Shown here: positions 16,514 to 24,789 of the stretch, piece after piece | How the letters are laid out: each line of letters begins with the position of its first letter | Position numbering within the stretch: position 1 is the first letter of the stretch | Source: JALZKA01 sp963725035 | Lineage (GTDB): Bacteria; Actinomycetota; Thermoleophilia; Solirubrobacterales; 70-9 | NCBI GenBank assembly: GCA_963725035.1 | Contig: CAVRWX010000011.1 | Coordinates: 372,001 to 436,000 of the forward strand | DNA: 64,000 bases | Direction of reading: 5' to 3' | Program-made: the position numbers and the translations under genes | The notes under the pieces: generated by a model | The model's database searches: none | What the model saw: the letters and a program-made list of their open reading frames with translations, nothing else | What the model was told of the DNA's origin: nothing

Positions 16514-17328
16514 GATGCGCCCCCGGCCAGGGAGATGCCGAGCTCGGTCTCGATTGCGGTCTTGAAAGCGTCCATCGCAGCGATGGTATGGGGGCCCGGC
16601 CAGTTGAGCTCGACGCCGTCGATCGCCGAGAGCGGCTGGACCTCGCGGCCTGTCGAGGCCATGAAGGCTTCGGTGGCGGCCCGAAAGTCCTCGATGTCGT
16701 ACGTGCCTTCCTCGACCTCGATTCCGCGGACGACCCGGTCGCGGGTGATCGAGTCCAGAATCGGGTTGTCCAAGGACGGCGTCTTCAAGACACCGTCCGG
16801 GCCCGCCCAGAAGACCGACGAGGTCGGCGCCTCCAGCACCACTCCGTCGGACGTCACGAAGATCGCCTCGTCGGCGCCGCGCTCCTTGGCGATCCGGGTC
16901 GAGTGCATGTTCGCGGCGTAGCTCAGCGACTTGACGCGGTTCAGGATCACGGTTGGCTGATAGGTGACCGTCGCGACGGATGCCGAGTCGGCGTAGGGGA
17001 AGGGCTCCTCGATCAGCAGGATGCGACGGCCGCCGCGGGTGACGACTACGCGCAGGTTCGCCTCGACCTCGCCGGCTTCGGCGAGGAGGGGCGGGAGCTC
17101 GGCCTCGAGCGCCGCGCGATCGACGGGAAGGTCGATCGTGGCGGCCGAGCGCTCGAGGCGGTCCCAGTGCTCGTCCATCGCAAACGGGCGGCCTGCGTAG
17201 AGCCGGGCGACCTCGAATACGCCGTCACCGCGGTAGAGGCCGTCGTCGGGCAGGGGGAGGGTTGCCTCGCTCGTGGGAGTGATCTTGCCGTCCACACTCG
17301 CGAGCGGGGCTACTACAAAGTGGGCCAT
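16510..17328 (-). CDS. Class IV (fold-type IV) PLP aminotransferase
   Basis: 272 residues from ATG 17328; an upstream GTG start would include the GGGGTCAGACCCC repeat and is rejected. Family features: GLYRGDGVFEVARLYAG at the N-terminus, the PLP lysine in NRVKSLSYAANM, and DEAIFVTSDGVVLEAPTSSVF. Could be a branched-chain aminotransferase, D-amino-acid aminotransferase or aminodeoxychorismate lyase; subfamily not resolvable by eye. As first gene of the acyl-CoA operon, a branched-chain amino acid link is plausible because branched acyl-CoAs feed the next enzymes. Confidence 0.85.
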   Translation of the reverse strand: MAHFVVAPLASVDGKITPTSEATLPLPDDGLYRGDGVFEVARLYAGRPFAMDEHWDRLERSAATIDLPVDRAALEAELPPLLAEAGEVEANLRVVVTRGGRRILLIEEPFPYADSASVATVTYQPTVILNRVKSLSYAANMHSTRIAKERGADEAIFVTSDGVVLEAPTSSVFWAGPDGVLKTPSLDNPILDSITRDRVVRGIEVEEGTYDIEDFRAATEAFMASTGREVQPLSAIDGVELNWPGPHTIAAMDAFKTAIETELGISLAGGAS

Positions 17329-17379
17329 GGGACGGACGCTACCGGACCCGCAGCGACGCTCGTTTCGCAAGGTTTCAAC

Positions 17380-17414
17380 GGGGTCAGACCCCATTGAGGG
17401 ATGGTTGAGGGTTG
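17380..17414. repeat. GGGGTCAGACCCC repeat with extended arm
   Basis: The 13-bp palindrome at 17380-17392 is followed by ATTGAGGGATGGTTGAGGGT. The reverse complement of the whole unit matches 44831-44862 closely (AACCCTCAA, a few variable bases, CCTCAATGGGGTCTGACCCC). It sits in the divergent promoter region between the aminotransferase and DUF899 genes. Confidence 0.75.
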
Positions 17415-17445
17415 GGTTCTCGACGCGCCGTCTAGCATCGGCGTC

Positions 17446-18138
17446 ATGGACACGCCGCCGATCGTTTCACCCGATGAGTGGGCCGCCGCCCGCGAGGAGC
17501 TGCTGGTCAAGGAGAAGGAGCACACCCGTGCGCGTGACGCGCTCGCGGCCAAGCGGCGCCGGATGCCGTGGATGGCCGTTGAGAAGGAGTACAGCTTCGA
17601 GGGCCCCGACGGACGGATGAGCCTGCACGACCTCTTCGACGGGCGCCGGCAGCTGATCGTCTATCGAGCCTTCTACGGGCCCGACGTGACGACGACGACT
17701 CGGGGGACCTCCTACCCCGAGCGGGCGTGCCTCGGCTGCTCGATGGTCGCCGACCAGGTCTCGCACCCCGCCCACCTGAACGCGCGGGATACATCGCTCG
17801 CGTTCATCTCGCGCGCTCCCCAAGCCGAGATTCAAAGCCTGAAAGAACGCCACGGATGGGAGCTCATCCCCTGGTACACGATCACCGACGACTTCGACGC
17901 CGATTTCGGGGTTGGCGAGTGGCATGGCCACAACGCGTTCATCAGGGAGGGGGACCAGATCTTCCGCACCTACTTCATCGACGCTCGCGGCGACGAGGCG
18001 ATGGGCAGCACCTGGAACTACCTGGACATCACCGCGCTCGGACGCCAGGAGGAGTGGGAGGACTCGCCGGAGGGCTACCCGCAAACGCCAACCGGGAGAT
18101 GGCTGGAGTACAACGACGTGTACGACCAGCTCGGATGA
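17446..18138 (+). CDS. DUF899 thioredoxin-fold protein
   Basis: About 230 residues. VEKEYSFEGPDGRMSLHDLF, QLIVYRAFYGPD and the CLGC motif in ERACLGCSMVADQV are typical of the DUF899 family, predicted to have a thioredoxin-like fold. The function is not established; FISRAPQAEIQSLKERHGWE and the two-cysteine motif suggest a thiol role (inference). ATG 17446 is preceded by TAGCAT at 17433-17438, a -10 box placing transcription start at or near the start codon; the longer in-frame start at 17401 is unlikely. Confidence 0.85.
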   Translation: MDTPPIVSPDEWAAAREELLVKEKEHTRARDALAAKRRRMPWMAVEKEYSFEGPDGRMSLHDLFDGRRQLIVYRAFYGPDVTTTTRGTSYPERACLGCSMVADQVSHPAHLNARDTSLAFISRAPQAEIQSLKERHGWELIPWYTITDDFDADFGVGEWHGHNAFIREGDQIFRTYFIDARGDEAMGSTWNYLDITALGRQEEWEDSPEGYPQTPTGRWLEYNDVYDQLG

Positions 18139-18150
18139 TCGCGGGGCGGC

Positions 18151-19365
18151 CTAGCTCGCGGCGGGGTTCTCGATGACGGTCGCGAGGCCCTGGCCGACTC
18201 CAACGCACAGCGCGGCGACGCCGTAGCGGAGTCCCTCGCGCTTGAGCTCGCGGGCGAGCGTTCCTGCGAGCCGGGCGCCCGAGCAGCCCAGCGGGTGTCC
18301 CAGGGCGATCGCGCCACCGTTCACGTTCAGAATCTCGGGATCGATGCCGAGCTCGCGCCGGCACGCGAGGACCTGGGCGGCAAACGCCTCGTTGATCTCG
18401 ACCCGGCTGATGGCCTCGAGGTCGAGCTTCGCGGCCTCGAGCGCCTTGCGGATCGCCGGGATCGGGCCGATTCCCATCACCGCGGGATCGACGCCCGCGA
18501 CGCCGATGGCGACGATGCGGGCGAGCGGCTCTGCGCCCAGCTCCTCCATCCCGCGGTCGCTCGCCATGACCAGGCACGCCGCTCCGTCGTTCAGGGTCGA
18601 GGCGTTCCCGGCGGTCACTGTGCCGCCCTCGCGGAACACGGGCCGGAGCTTCGCGAGCGCCTCGAGCGAGGCGTCGGGCCGCGGCCCCTCGTCGTCAGCG
18701 ATCCGTGAGGGGTCTGACCCCTTCTTCGCGGGAGGCACCTCGATCGGGACGATTTCCTCGCTGAAGACGCCGCGTTCCGTCGCGGCGACGGCTCGCTGGT
18801 GGCTTGCGAGGGCGAAGGCGTCCTGGTCCTCGCGCGAGATCTTGTAGCGCTCGGCGACGTTCTCGGCCGTCTCGCCCATCGACTCGGTCGAGTGCATCTC
18901 GGCCATGCGGGGGTTAATGAGGCGCCAGCCGAGCGCGGTGTCGTGCATCGTCTCGGGTCCGCGCGGAAGCCCCTTGAGGGGCTTTGGCACTACCCACGGC
19001 GCGCGGCTCATCGACTCTGAGCCGCCCGCCAGGTACAGGTCGCCCTCACCGAGGCGGATCGCCCGCGACGCCGAGTTGACCGCCTCCAGACCGGACGCGC
19101 AGAGGCGGTTGACGGTGACGCCGGGCACCTCGACCGGAAGGCCCGCCAGGAGGCTGCACATGCGCGCCGCGTCCCGGTTGTCCTCGCCGGCTTGGTTCGC
19201 GGCGCCCCAGTAGACGTCCGTGATCCGCTCGGGATCGAGGCCGGTGCGCTCGATCGCGGCCTCGATCGTCCTCGCGCCCAGGTCATCGGGACGGACGCCT
19301 GCGAGGGCGCCGCCGTAGCGCCCCATGGGTGTCCTTACTGCCTCGACGATGAATGCTTCTGGCAC
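18151..19365 (-). CDS. Acetyl-CoA acetyltransferase (thiolase)
   Basis: About 404 residues from GTG 19365 (PEAFIVEAVRTPMGRYGG). The nucleophile cysteine lies in VNRLCASGLEAV, the catalytic His in ALGHPLGCSGAR, the second cysteine in ALCVGVGQG and the NEAF motif in VEINEAFAAQ. It catalyses the last step of beta-oxidation or acetoacetyl-CoA formation. A palindrome copy within the loop encodes KGSDPSR at a place where thiolases vary in length. It faces the DUF899 gene and is separated from the acyl-CoA operon by it. Confidence 0.95.
   Translation of the reverse strand: MPEAFIVEAVRTPMGRYGGALAGVRPDDLGARTIEAAIERTGLDPERITDVYWGAANQAGEDNRDAARMCSLLAGLPVEVPGVTVNRLCASGLEAVNSASRAIRLGEGDLYLAGGSESMSRAPWVVPKPLKGLPRGPETMHDTALGWRLINPRMAEMHSTESMGETAENVAERYKISREDQDAFALASHQRAVAATERGVFSEEIVPIEVPPAKKGSDPSRIADDEGPRPDASLEALAKLRPVFREGGTVTAGNASTLNDGAACLVMASDRGMEELGAEPLARIVAIGVAGVDPAVMGIGPIPAIRKALEAAKLDLEAISRVEINEAFAAQVLACRRELGIDPEILNVNGGAIALGHPLGCSGARLAGTLARELKREGLRYGVAALCVGVGQGLATVIENPAAS
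18708..18722. repeat. AGGGGTCTGACCCCT palindrome inside thiolase
   Basis: A copy of the GGGGTC-A/T-GACCCC family located in coding sequence; the frame is kept and it encodes Gly-Ser-Asp-Pro. Confidence 0.7.
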
Positions 19366-19401
19366 GGGCGGCGATTCTGGCAGGCGGGCGGAGCCTCTAT
19401 C

Positions 19402-19737
19402 GTGGATGGGGCCGTGGAGTTCATCCTCATCTCCTTCGGGCTCGTGGCCGGGCTGGTCGTAGTGCTCGTCCTCCTCGCGCGGGCGTACCCCGGAAGCGGC
19501 GCGGACCTCCTCGACTGGAAGCCGACACGCTCGTATGAGACGGAGGCGATGCTGGAGCTCGAGGACGTCCAGCAGATGATCGAGGCGCAGAACGCGTACC
19601 GCCGCAGGCGGGGCGCACCGGAGCTGACCGAGGCGGATGCGAACCGGATGGCGGACGAGGACAACGCGATCCGCGAGAAGGCTCGCGCCAACTACGACAA
19701 GCGTCTCGACGAGCTCGAGGACGAGTTCGGCGTCTAG
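19402..19737 (+). CDS. Small membrane-anchored protein with charged tail
   Basis: About 111 residues from GTG 19402 (or GTG 19414). One membrane helix at about residues 6-26 (FILISFGLVAGLVVVLVLLA), then a hydrophilic helical region rich in Glu, Arg and Ala, from MLELEDVQQMIEAQNAYRRR to KRLDELEDEFGV, probably coiled coil. Divergent from the thiolase gene and 12 nt upstream of the next gene. No known domain recognised. Confidence 0.65.
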   Translation: MDGAVEFILISFGLVAGLVVVLVLLARAYPGSGADLLDWKPTRSYETEAMLELEDVQQMIEAQNAYRRRRGAPELTEADANRMADEDNAIREKARANYDKRLDELEDEFGV

Positions 19738-19749
19738 GGGGCGAGCGTC

Positions 19750-20226
19750 GTGGCGCGGGCGCTCATCGTCGGTTGCGGATGCCTCGGCACCGAGCTTGGG
19801 CGCACACTCGCCGATGACGGCTGGGTCGTCCGCGGGACGTCGCGGACCGCCGAGGGCGCTCAGCGGATCGAGGATGCCGGGCTCGAGGGCACCGTCTGCG
19901 ACCCGGACCGCGTCGGCACAGTGCTCGAGCACGTGGGTGACGTCGCCGTTGTCGCATGGGCGCTCGGCGGCGCGGCGGGCTCGTCGGCGCAAGACGTGAA
20001 CGGGCATCGCCTCGAGCGGATGCTCGAGCGCCTCGTCGACACGCCGGTTCGCGGGTTCGTGCTGGATACGCCGCCGGCTCAGCCGGAGGCAAAGGACCTG
20101 GTCGCCGCGGCGAGCGCGACGTGGCGCATCCCCGCGCGGGTCGTCGATGTGGACAGGGCCAGGACGAGGGACTGGGTCGCCGCGATGCGGGATGCGGTCG
20201 CCGATCTGATCGGCGGTCCGGTCTAG
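19750..20226 (+). CDS. Rossmann-fold NAD(P)-binding protein
   Basis: 158 residues from GTG. The N-terminal ALIVGCGCLGTELGRTLADDGW is a dinucleotide-binding glycine motif with the following helix, and WVVRGTSRT is the second strand. The rest is too short for a full epimerase or dehydrogenase and no catalytic Tyr-Lys pair is seen. It may be a minimal nucleotide-sugar epimerase relative. Probably cotranscribed with the preceding small membrane protein. Confidence 0.65.
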   Translation: MARALIVGCGCLGTELGRTLADDGWVVRGTSRTAEGAQRIEDAGLEGTVCDPDRVGTVLEHVGDVAVVAWALGGAAGSSAQDVNGHRLERMLERLVDTPVRGFVLDTPPAQPEAKDLVAAASATWRIPARVVDVDRARTRDWVAAMRDAVADLIGGPV

Positions 20227-20233
20227 CCGAGGG

Positions 20234-20500
20234 CTACTGCTCGGTCGCGCGCTGGAAGTCGATCGGCGCCGGCGGCTTCTGCTCGGCGTCCGCCCACGGA
20301 GCGGGAGGCACCTCGCCCTCTGGCGGGGCCTTGTCGAGTTCGTCCGTGAGGAGCTTTGCGCCGATCAAGAGAGCGACGATCACCGCAAGCGCGCCGCCAT
20401 AGACGGCGAGCTGCTTCGCGGGCGAGGCGCCATAGCGCTGGCCGCCGACCTGGCGGCGCTTGTCGAGGCCCATTGCATCGACGTCGGAGATCTTGTCCAT
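20234..20500 (-). CDS. Small single-span membrane protein
   Basis: 88 residues: hydrophilic N-terminus (MDKISDVDAMGLDKRRQ), one membrane helix (LAVYGGALAVIVALLIGAKLL) and a Pro/Glu-rich outer tail. No recognised family. It ends 8 nt from the convergent Rossmann-fold gene. The 145 nt between its start and the next gene's end hold nothing I can identify. Confidence 0.6.
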   Translation of the reverse strand: MDKISDVDAMGLDKRRQVGGQRYGASPAKQLAVYGGALAVIVALLIGAKLLTDELDKAPPEGEVPPAPWADAEQKPPAPIDFQRATEQ

Positions 20501-20645
20501 GTCGAGCCGCTCCTCGGGCGGGACGTGCTCGATCGTGTTGGGGCCGATCGAGGGCCGTCATCTCGTCGAGGCTTCAGTCCCTTCAGCCACTCAACGGAAC
20601 TGTAATGGCCGGAACGGCTAACCGCCACCGACAACCGTCGGGGAG

Positions 20646-21128
20646 CTAGGAAGCAGCCGTTCTGCCTCGTGCAGGGCAACGAAGCCACCGTTGGTGCGTG
20701 ACTGCCGGCGGCGTGTCCACGGCTACGTTCACGTACATGCACGCCGTGTCGGGTTTGTTCACCCGCGGCTTGATCTGAACGCGGAACCTGCGCTTGCCCG
20801 CCCCGGGCAGCTCGAATTCGTACCCGCTGGTCTTGACGTCGTGGCTGATGTTCTCGTCGCCGCGAAACCACTTGAACTTGTAGTCGTCGCCGGATCCAAG
20901 AAGAGCCTGCGTGAGCACCACATTCTGGTCGCTGTAGGTGCTGCTCACGCGCACGTACGCATCCTTGGCCCGCTTCGACTTGATGAAGACGGTGTTACCG
21001 AAAGGCCCGTGCTTCTTCAGCGAGCTGTCCAGGATCGGCTCTCCCGGCTCAGCCGCACCCGCGCTCCCCACAAGAAGGATCGCCGCCGCCAGGAACGCTA
21101 CGCCGACCCCTGCATGGCGGTGGCTCAT
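20646..21128 (-). CDS. Secreted protein of unknown function
   Basis: About 160 residues. Signal peptide (HAGVGVAFLAAAILLVGSAGAAEPG) then a beta-rich soluble region with DAYVRVSSTYSDQNVVL, KFKWFRGDENISHDV and GAGKRRFRVQIKPRV, resembling a single Ig-like or fibronectin-like sandwich. Two cysteines may form a disulfide. No family recognised. Confidence 0.6.
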   Translation of the reverse strand: MSHRHAGVGVAFLAAAILLVGSAGAAEPGEPILDSSLKKHGPFGNTVFIKSKRAKDAYVRVSSTYSDQNVVLTQALLGSGDDYKFKWFRGDENISHDVKTSGYEFELPGAGKRRFRVQIKPRVNKPDTACMYVNVAVDTPPAVTHQRWLRCPARGRTAAS

Positions 21129-21172
21129 GTTCAGCACCCTACTCCTTGTCCGAGCCTCCTGCCCGGAAAAGC

Positions 21173-21671
21173 TCAGGGCAGGCGCTCGAGCAGGTCGCCC
21201 AGGATGCGGGCGGTCGCGCCCCAGATGAGGTGGTCGTCGACCACGTAGGTGGGCGTGCGGATGGGGAGCCCGCGGCGGACGAGCCGGCGCATTGCAAAGC
21301 CCTTGCGGAGGTCGGCGATCTCGAACGCCAGGACGGCTTCCACCTCGGTGGGGCTGACCACGTACTCGAGGTCGGCCTCGACGAGCCCGACGATGGGGTG
21401 GACCTTGTAGTTGGTGACGAAGGTGCCGATCGGCGGCAGCGCGCCGAGGACGTCGACGACGTCCGGCTCGAGGCCGATCTCTTCGTGCGCTTCGCGCAGC
21501 GCGGTGCGCAAATAGCTTTCGCCGTCGTCACGCCGGCCACCGGGAAACGAGATCTCACCCGCGTGGCGGCGAAGGTCGTGCCGGCGCTCGGTGAAGACGA
21601 GGCCCGGGACGCTCAGGCCAGCCGTAGAGGGGCACGAGAACGGCGGCGTCCACGCTGCCGGAGGCGTTCAT
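21173..21671 (-). CDS. NUDIX hydrolase, CoA-pyrophosphatase type (frame slip near 21610)
   Basis: A NUDIX enzyme that cleaves nucleoside diphosphate-X compounds. The Nudix box is complete: GGRRDDGESYLRTALREAHEEIGL. ISFPGG before it and GTFVTNYKVHPIVG after it are typical of the CoA diphosphatase branch. The N-terminal part (MNASGSVDAAVLVPLYGWPERPG) is one base out of frame with GLVFTERRHDLRRHAGEISFPGG, so one extra C or G near 21610 splits it in the raw sequence. Reading continues upstream as DALAQALLPLSEAAE without a start codon, so the real start may be nearer 21735, right after the SDR stop. Confidence 0.82.
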
Positions 21672-21740
21672 CTCGGCCGCCTCCGAGAGCGGCAGGAGCG
21701 CCTGCGCCAGGGCGTCGCGCGAGCGGGCCCTCCGCGGCGC

Positions 21741-22541
21741 TCAGATGATCACCTGGACGGTGCCTCCGTCGACTCCCCACGCGACGCCGCTCACGTACGA
21801 CGCCGCCTCCGAGCAGAGGAAGACGATCACGGCGCCGATCTCGGCGGGCTCGGCAAGGCGGCCGATCGGCCGGGAGGCACCCGCGGCTTCAAGGGCTTCG
21901 CCTCGGGACGAGGCGCCGGAGATCTCCTTCGATTGGTCGAGTAGTCCACCAGGCGCCATCCACATCTCGGACGCCGTCGGTCCCGGGCAGACCGCGTTCA
22001 CCAGGACGCCGCTCCCGGCGTGGGCTTCGGCGTAGAGCTTCGAGAGCGAGAGCTCCGCCGCCTTGGCCACGGAGTACTCCGGCATGTGGCCGGACGGGCG
22101 CTTGCCCGCTGTCGAGGAGACGTTGACGACCCGGCCCCAGCCGCGCTCGGCCATGGCCGGGATGGCAGCGCGCATCAGGCGCATCGGCGCCATCACGTTC
22201 AGCTCCCACGCGGCCTGCCAGTCCTCGTCGGGGACGTCGGCGAGCTTTCTCCACTTCGCCTGGCCCGCGTTGTTGACGACCACGTCGAGCTGGCCGAAGC
22301 GCTCGGTTGCCTCGGCGACGATCCGGTCGCCCGCGTCGGCGCCTGTGACGTCGAGCGCAAGCGTCGCCGTCTCGCCGCCCTTGGCGCCCGCATCGGCGGC
22401 GGCGCTCGCCAGCTCTTCTTCCCCGCGGGCCACGAGGAGGACGGACGCGCCCTCTTCGCAGAGGCGCTTCGCGACGTCGAGCCCGATGCCGCGGCTGCCC
22501 CCGGTGACGACGCAGACCTTGCCGTCGAGGCCGAGGTTCAC
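21741..22541 (-). CDS. Short-chain dehydrogenase/reductase
   Basis: 266 residues from GTG 22541. Cofactor motif TGGSRGIG with VLLVARG after the second strand, NNAG motif in DVVVNNAGQAKW, catalytic Ser in VNVSSTAGK, and YSVAK for the Tyr/Lys pair, then CPGPTASEM. NAD(P)-dependent oxidoreductase of unknown substrate. In the raw sequence it is fused in frame to the OsmC gene, but that results from an extra base in OsmC; the natural junction is an overlapping GTGA. Confidence 0.92.
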   Translation of the reverse strand: MNLGLDGKVCVVTGGSRGIGLDVAKRLCEEGASVLLVARGEEELASAAADAGAKGGETATLALDVTGADAGDRIVAEATERFGQLDVVVNNAGQAKWRKLADVPDEDWQAAWELNVMAPMRLMRAAIPAMAERGWGRVVNVSSTAGKRPSGHMPEYSVAKAAELSLSKLYAEAHAGSGVLVNAVCPGPTASEMWMAPGGLLDQSKEISGASSRGEALEAAGASRPIGRLAEPAEIGAVIVFLCSEAASYVSGVAWGVDGGTVQVII

Positions 22542-22940
22542 GTCCCTGACTCGACCGCTTCTGAGATGTTGACCGTTGTATCGCCCGGTCAGCGCCTTGT
22601 GAACGGGGCACTTGCCGGCGATGACCAGAAGCTTCTCGATCTGGCCCTCGTCCAGGTCGCTAGGTAGGTGAACGGTGACGTCGAAGGTCGTGGGGACAGG
22701 GCCTTCGTAGCTCGTCTCGACATCGACTTGGAGCCCGCCGACGTCCCAGCCCTTGCGGTTCGCGTACATCTCGACCGTGATTGCTGTGCACGCCGCCAGC
22801 GAAGTGGCCAGGAGGCGGGTGGGGGATGGCCCCGTGTCGGTGCCGCCGACGCTCTCGGGTTCGTCGGTGACGAGCGAGTGCCCGCCCTCGATCTCGACGT
22901 CGTGGGCGTAGCCCTCGCGCCTCCGGGCCACTACCCGCAT
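22538..22940 (-). CDS. OsmC-family peroxide-stress protein (frame slip near 22585)
   Basis: About 134 residues. The Ohr/OsmC fold is indicated by PSPTRLLATSLAACTAITVEMYANRKG (first active-site Cys in LAACTA) and GKCPVHKALTG (second Cys). These cysteines reduce organic hydroperoxides in characterised members. After HKALTG the correct continuation DTTVNISEAVESGT-stop is one base out of frame because of an extra G/C in a run at 22584-22586. With the correction the stop overlaps the SDR start. This is the clearest demonstration of indel errors in the window. Confidence 0.88.
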
Positions 22941-22944
22941 CGGT

Positions 22945-23511
22945 TCAGCCTTCCTTGCCGCGTCCGGCGAAGAGCTCGGGATCGTCGACGTCGGCGTACC
23001 GCGCCATGGCGAAGAGAAGGTCGGAGGCGCGGTTGAGAAAGCGAAGGAGGTCCTCGGAGGCGAGCTCGCCCGCCTGGTTCAGGGTCACCACGCGGCGCTC
23101 GGCGCGGCGGACGATCGTGCGCGCCAGATCGATGTGCGCCGAGAGGGTCGTGCCGCCGGGCAAGACGAACTTCGGAGGCAGGTCGACCCGGTCCATGTAC
23201 TTGTCGATCAGCGGCTCGAGCTCCGCCGCCATCTCGGGCGTGATGCGGCTGACCCCGTCCTCCAGGCGCCCGGCGGCCTCGGGCGCTGTCGCCAGCTCGG
23301 CGCCGGCGACGAACAACTCGTCCTGGATGCGCAGGATGTCGGTGGCGAGCTCGGCGTCGTCGCCGGTCAGGGACCGCGCGACGCCCAGGGCGGCGTTCGC
23401 CTCGTCGAGAGTTCCGTATGCGTCGGTGCGCCCGTCGTCCTTAGCGACGCGCCCTCCGTACCAGAGCGAGGTGGTCCCGTCGTCGCCCTTTCGGGTGTAG
23501 ATCCGGGTCAT
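22945..23511 (-). CDS. Cob(I)yrinic acid a,c-diamide adenosyltransferase, PduO type
   Basis: 188 residues; transfers the adenosyl group of ATP to cob(I)alamin. N-terminal ATP motif YTRKGDDGTTSL, helix motif DAYGTLDEANAALG, and the conserved TIVRRAERRV with FLNRASDLLFAMAR. Length normal. The adenosylcobalamin-dependent partner is not in the window. It lies 4 nt upstream of the OsmC gene on the same strand. Confidence 0.93.
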   Translation of the reverse strand: MTRIYTRKGDDGTTSLWYGGRVAKDDGRTDAYGTLDEANAALGVARSLTGDDAELATDILRIQDELFVAGAELATAPEAAGRLEDGVSRITPEMAAELEPLIDKYMDRVDLPPKFVLPGGTTLSAHIDLARTIVRRAERRVVTLNQAGELASEDLLRFLNRASDLLFAMARYADVDDPELFAGRGKEG

Positions 23512-23520
23512 GGCGCGAGG

Positions 23521-24774
23521 CTACTCCAGCGGGTTGAAGACGAGCCCGGTCAGAAGCTTGGGGTAGAAGTACGTCGACTTGGGTGGCATCGTCTCGCCCG
23601 CGGCGGCGACCGCACGGACCTGATCGACGGGCGTGGGGCGCATGAGAAAGACAGCGTCGGCGCCATCTCCAAGGCGACCGATGGCATCGTTGGCAGACGC
23701 GGTGTAGGCCATGCCCTTCTTCGCCTCGACGTCCTGCGGGCTCATGCCCAGCGCGCCGCGGAGGACGAGCGTCTCGAGGATCGCCGCGTCCAGGCGGCGG
23801 TAGTCCTCCGAGTACTCCGCGAGCTCCGAGTCCACGGCGGCCGTGTCCTTGAGGCGCAGGCGGAAGCCGCGCTTGAAGTGGGCGTCCGCGTAGCCGAAGA
23901 CGCCGATCCCCTCCTCGCCGGCTGGGTCGAGCTCGTCGAGGGGAACCTCTTCGATCTCGAAGTGGTCTTTGAGCGTGGCCGCGATTGCCTCCTGCTTGGC
24001 GGGATCGCTGAGATCGGTGAGAAGGCGGTGGTAGCCGAAGACGGTGAGGCCGGGGTCCTCGAGCGAGACGAGCGCCATCAGCGTGTAGCGGTGCTCGCCC
24101 TCGCCGCCGACCTGGTCGGCGTATGTGCGCGCGGTCTCGTAGCGGTGGTGGCCATCCGCGATGAGGAGCTCGGACGATTCGAGCTCAGCCTGGACGGCCT
24201 CGATCACGGAGGGGTCGGCTATGCGCCAGACGCGGTTGACGGTGCCGTCGGCGTCGGTGGCCTCACCCCATGGTTCGCCGGCGGCGCTGGCTTCGAGGTG
24301 GAGCCAGGCGTTTCCTTCGTGGAGGGAGAAGATGGGGGAGAGGTTGTGGCGCGTCGCCTGCGTCAGGCGCAGCCGGTCCTCCTTCGGCCCAGGCTGAGTG
24401 CGCTCGTGCGGCCGGACCTTGCCGGGCCCGTAGTCGGTGACCCGAACGCGGCAGAGGAAGCCCCGGCGGGTGTGCCGCGAGCCATCCGGTCCCTCGTATT
24501 CCTGCTCGAGCGCCCAAAGGGTCTCCTCGCGGTCAGCGGCGAGGATGCCCTCGAGCGTCCAGTTCTCAAGCGTCTCGGCGGCGTGCTCGTAAGGGTCGCC
24601 GCCGCCGGGCGAGACCGGCAGGTCGATCTCGACGACGTTGAACGGCGAGCGCCCCAGGAGACCGGCGCGAATTGACGCGTCGATGACGTCATAGGGGGGC
24701 GCGACGACGTCGCCGAGGGAGGAGACGGAGTCGAGCGAGTAGTGGAGGGCCCTGATCGGGCGGACGTCGGCCAT
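23521..24774 (-). CDS. DUF1015 family protein
   Basis: 417 residues. The family hallmarks are VRPIRALHYS at the N-terminus, VVAPPYDVID, and LLIADGHHRYETA in the middle. Members are cytosolic and often sit beside serine or phosphoserine genes, but the biochemical role is unknown to me. It lies 9 nt upstream of the adenosyltransferase gene in the same run. Confidence 0.88.
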   Translation of the reverse strand: MADVRPIRALHYSLDSVSSLGDVVAPPYDVIDASIRAGLLGRSPFNVVEIDLPVSPGGGDPYEHAAETLENWTLEGILAADREETLWALEQEYEGPDGSRHTRRGFLCRVRVTDYGPGKVRPHERTQPGPKEDRLRLTQATRHNLSPIFSLHEGNAWLHLEASAAGEPWGEATDADGTVNRVWRIADPSVIEAVQAELESSELLIADGHHRYETARTYADQVGGEGEHRYTLMALVSLEDPGLTVFGYHRLLTDLSDPAKQEAIAATLKDHFEIEEVPLDELDPAGEEGIGVFGYADAHFKRGFRLRLKDTAAVDSELAEYSEDYRRLDAAILETLVLRGALGMSPQDVEAKKGMAYTASANDAIGRLGDGADAVFLMRPTPVDQVRAVAAAGETMPPKSTYFYPKLLTGLVFNPLE

Positions 24775-24789
24775 CGCCGCGGCAGGCTA

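Noticed and set aside
14405..16921. An 838-codon open frame on the plus strand across the acyl-CoA genes
   Set aside because: Composition is that of the complementary strand of conserved enzymes; no motif is recognisable.
21741..22940. OsmC-SDR fusion enzyme
   Set aside because: One extra base in a C run explains it, and the corrected frame gives a natural stop overlapping the SDR start.
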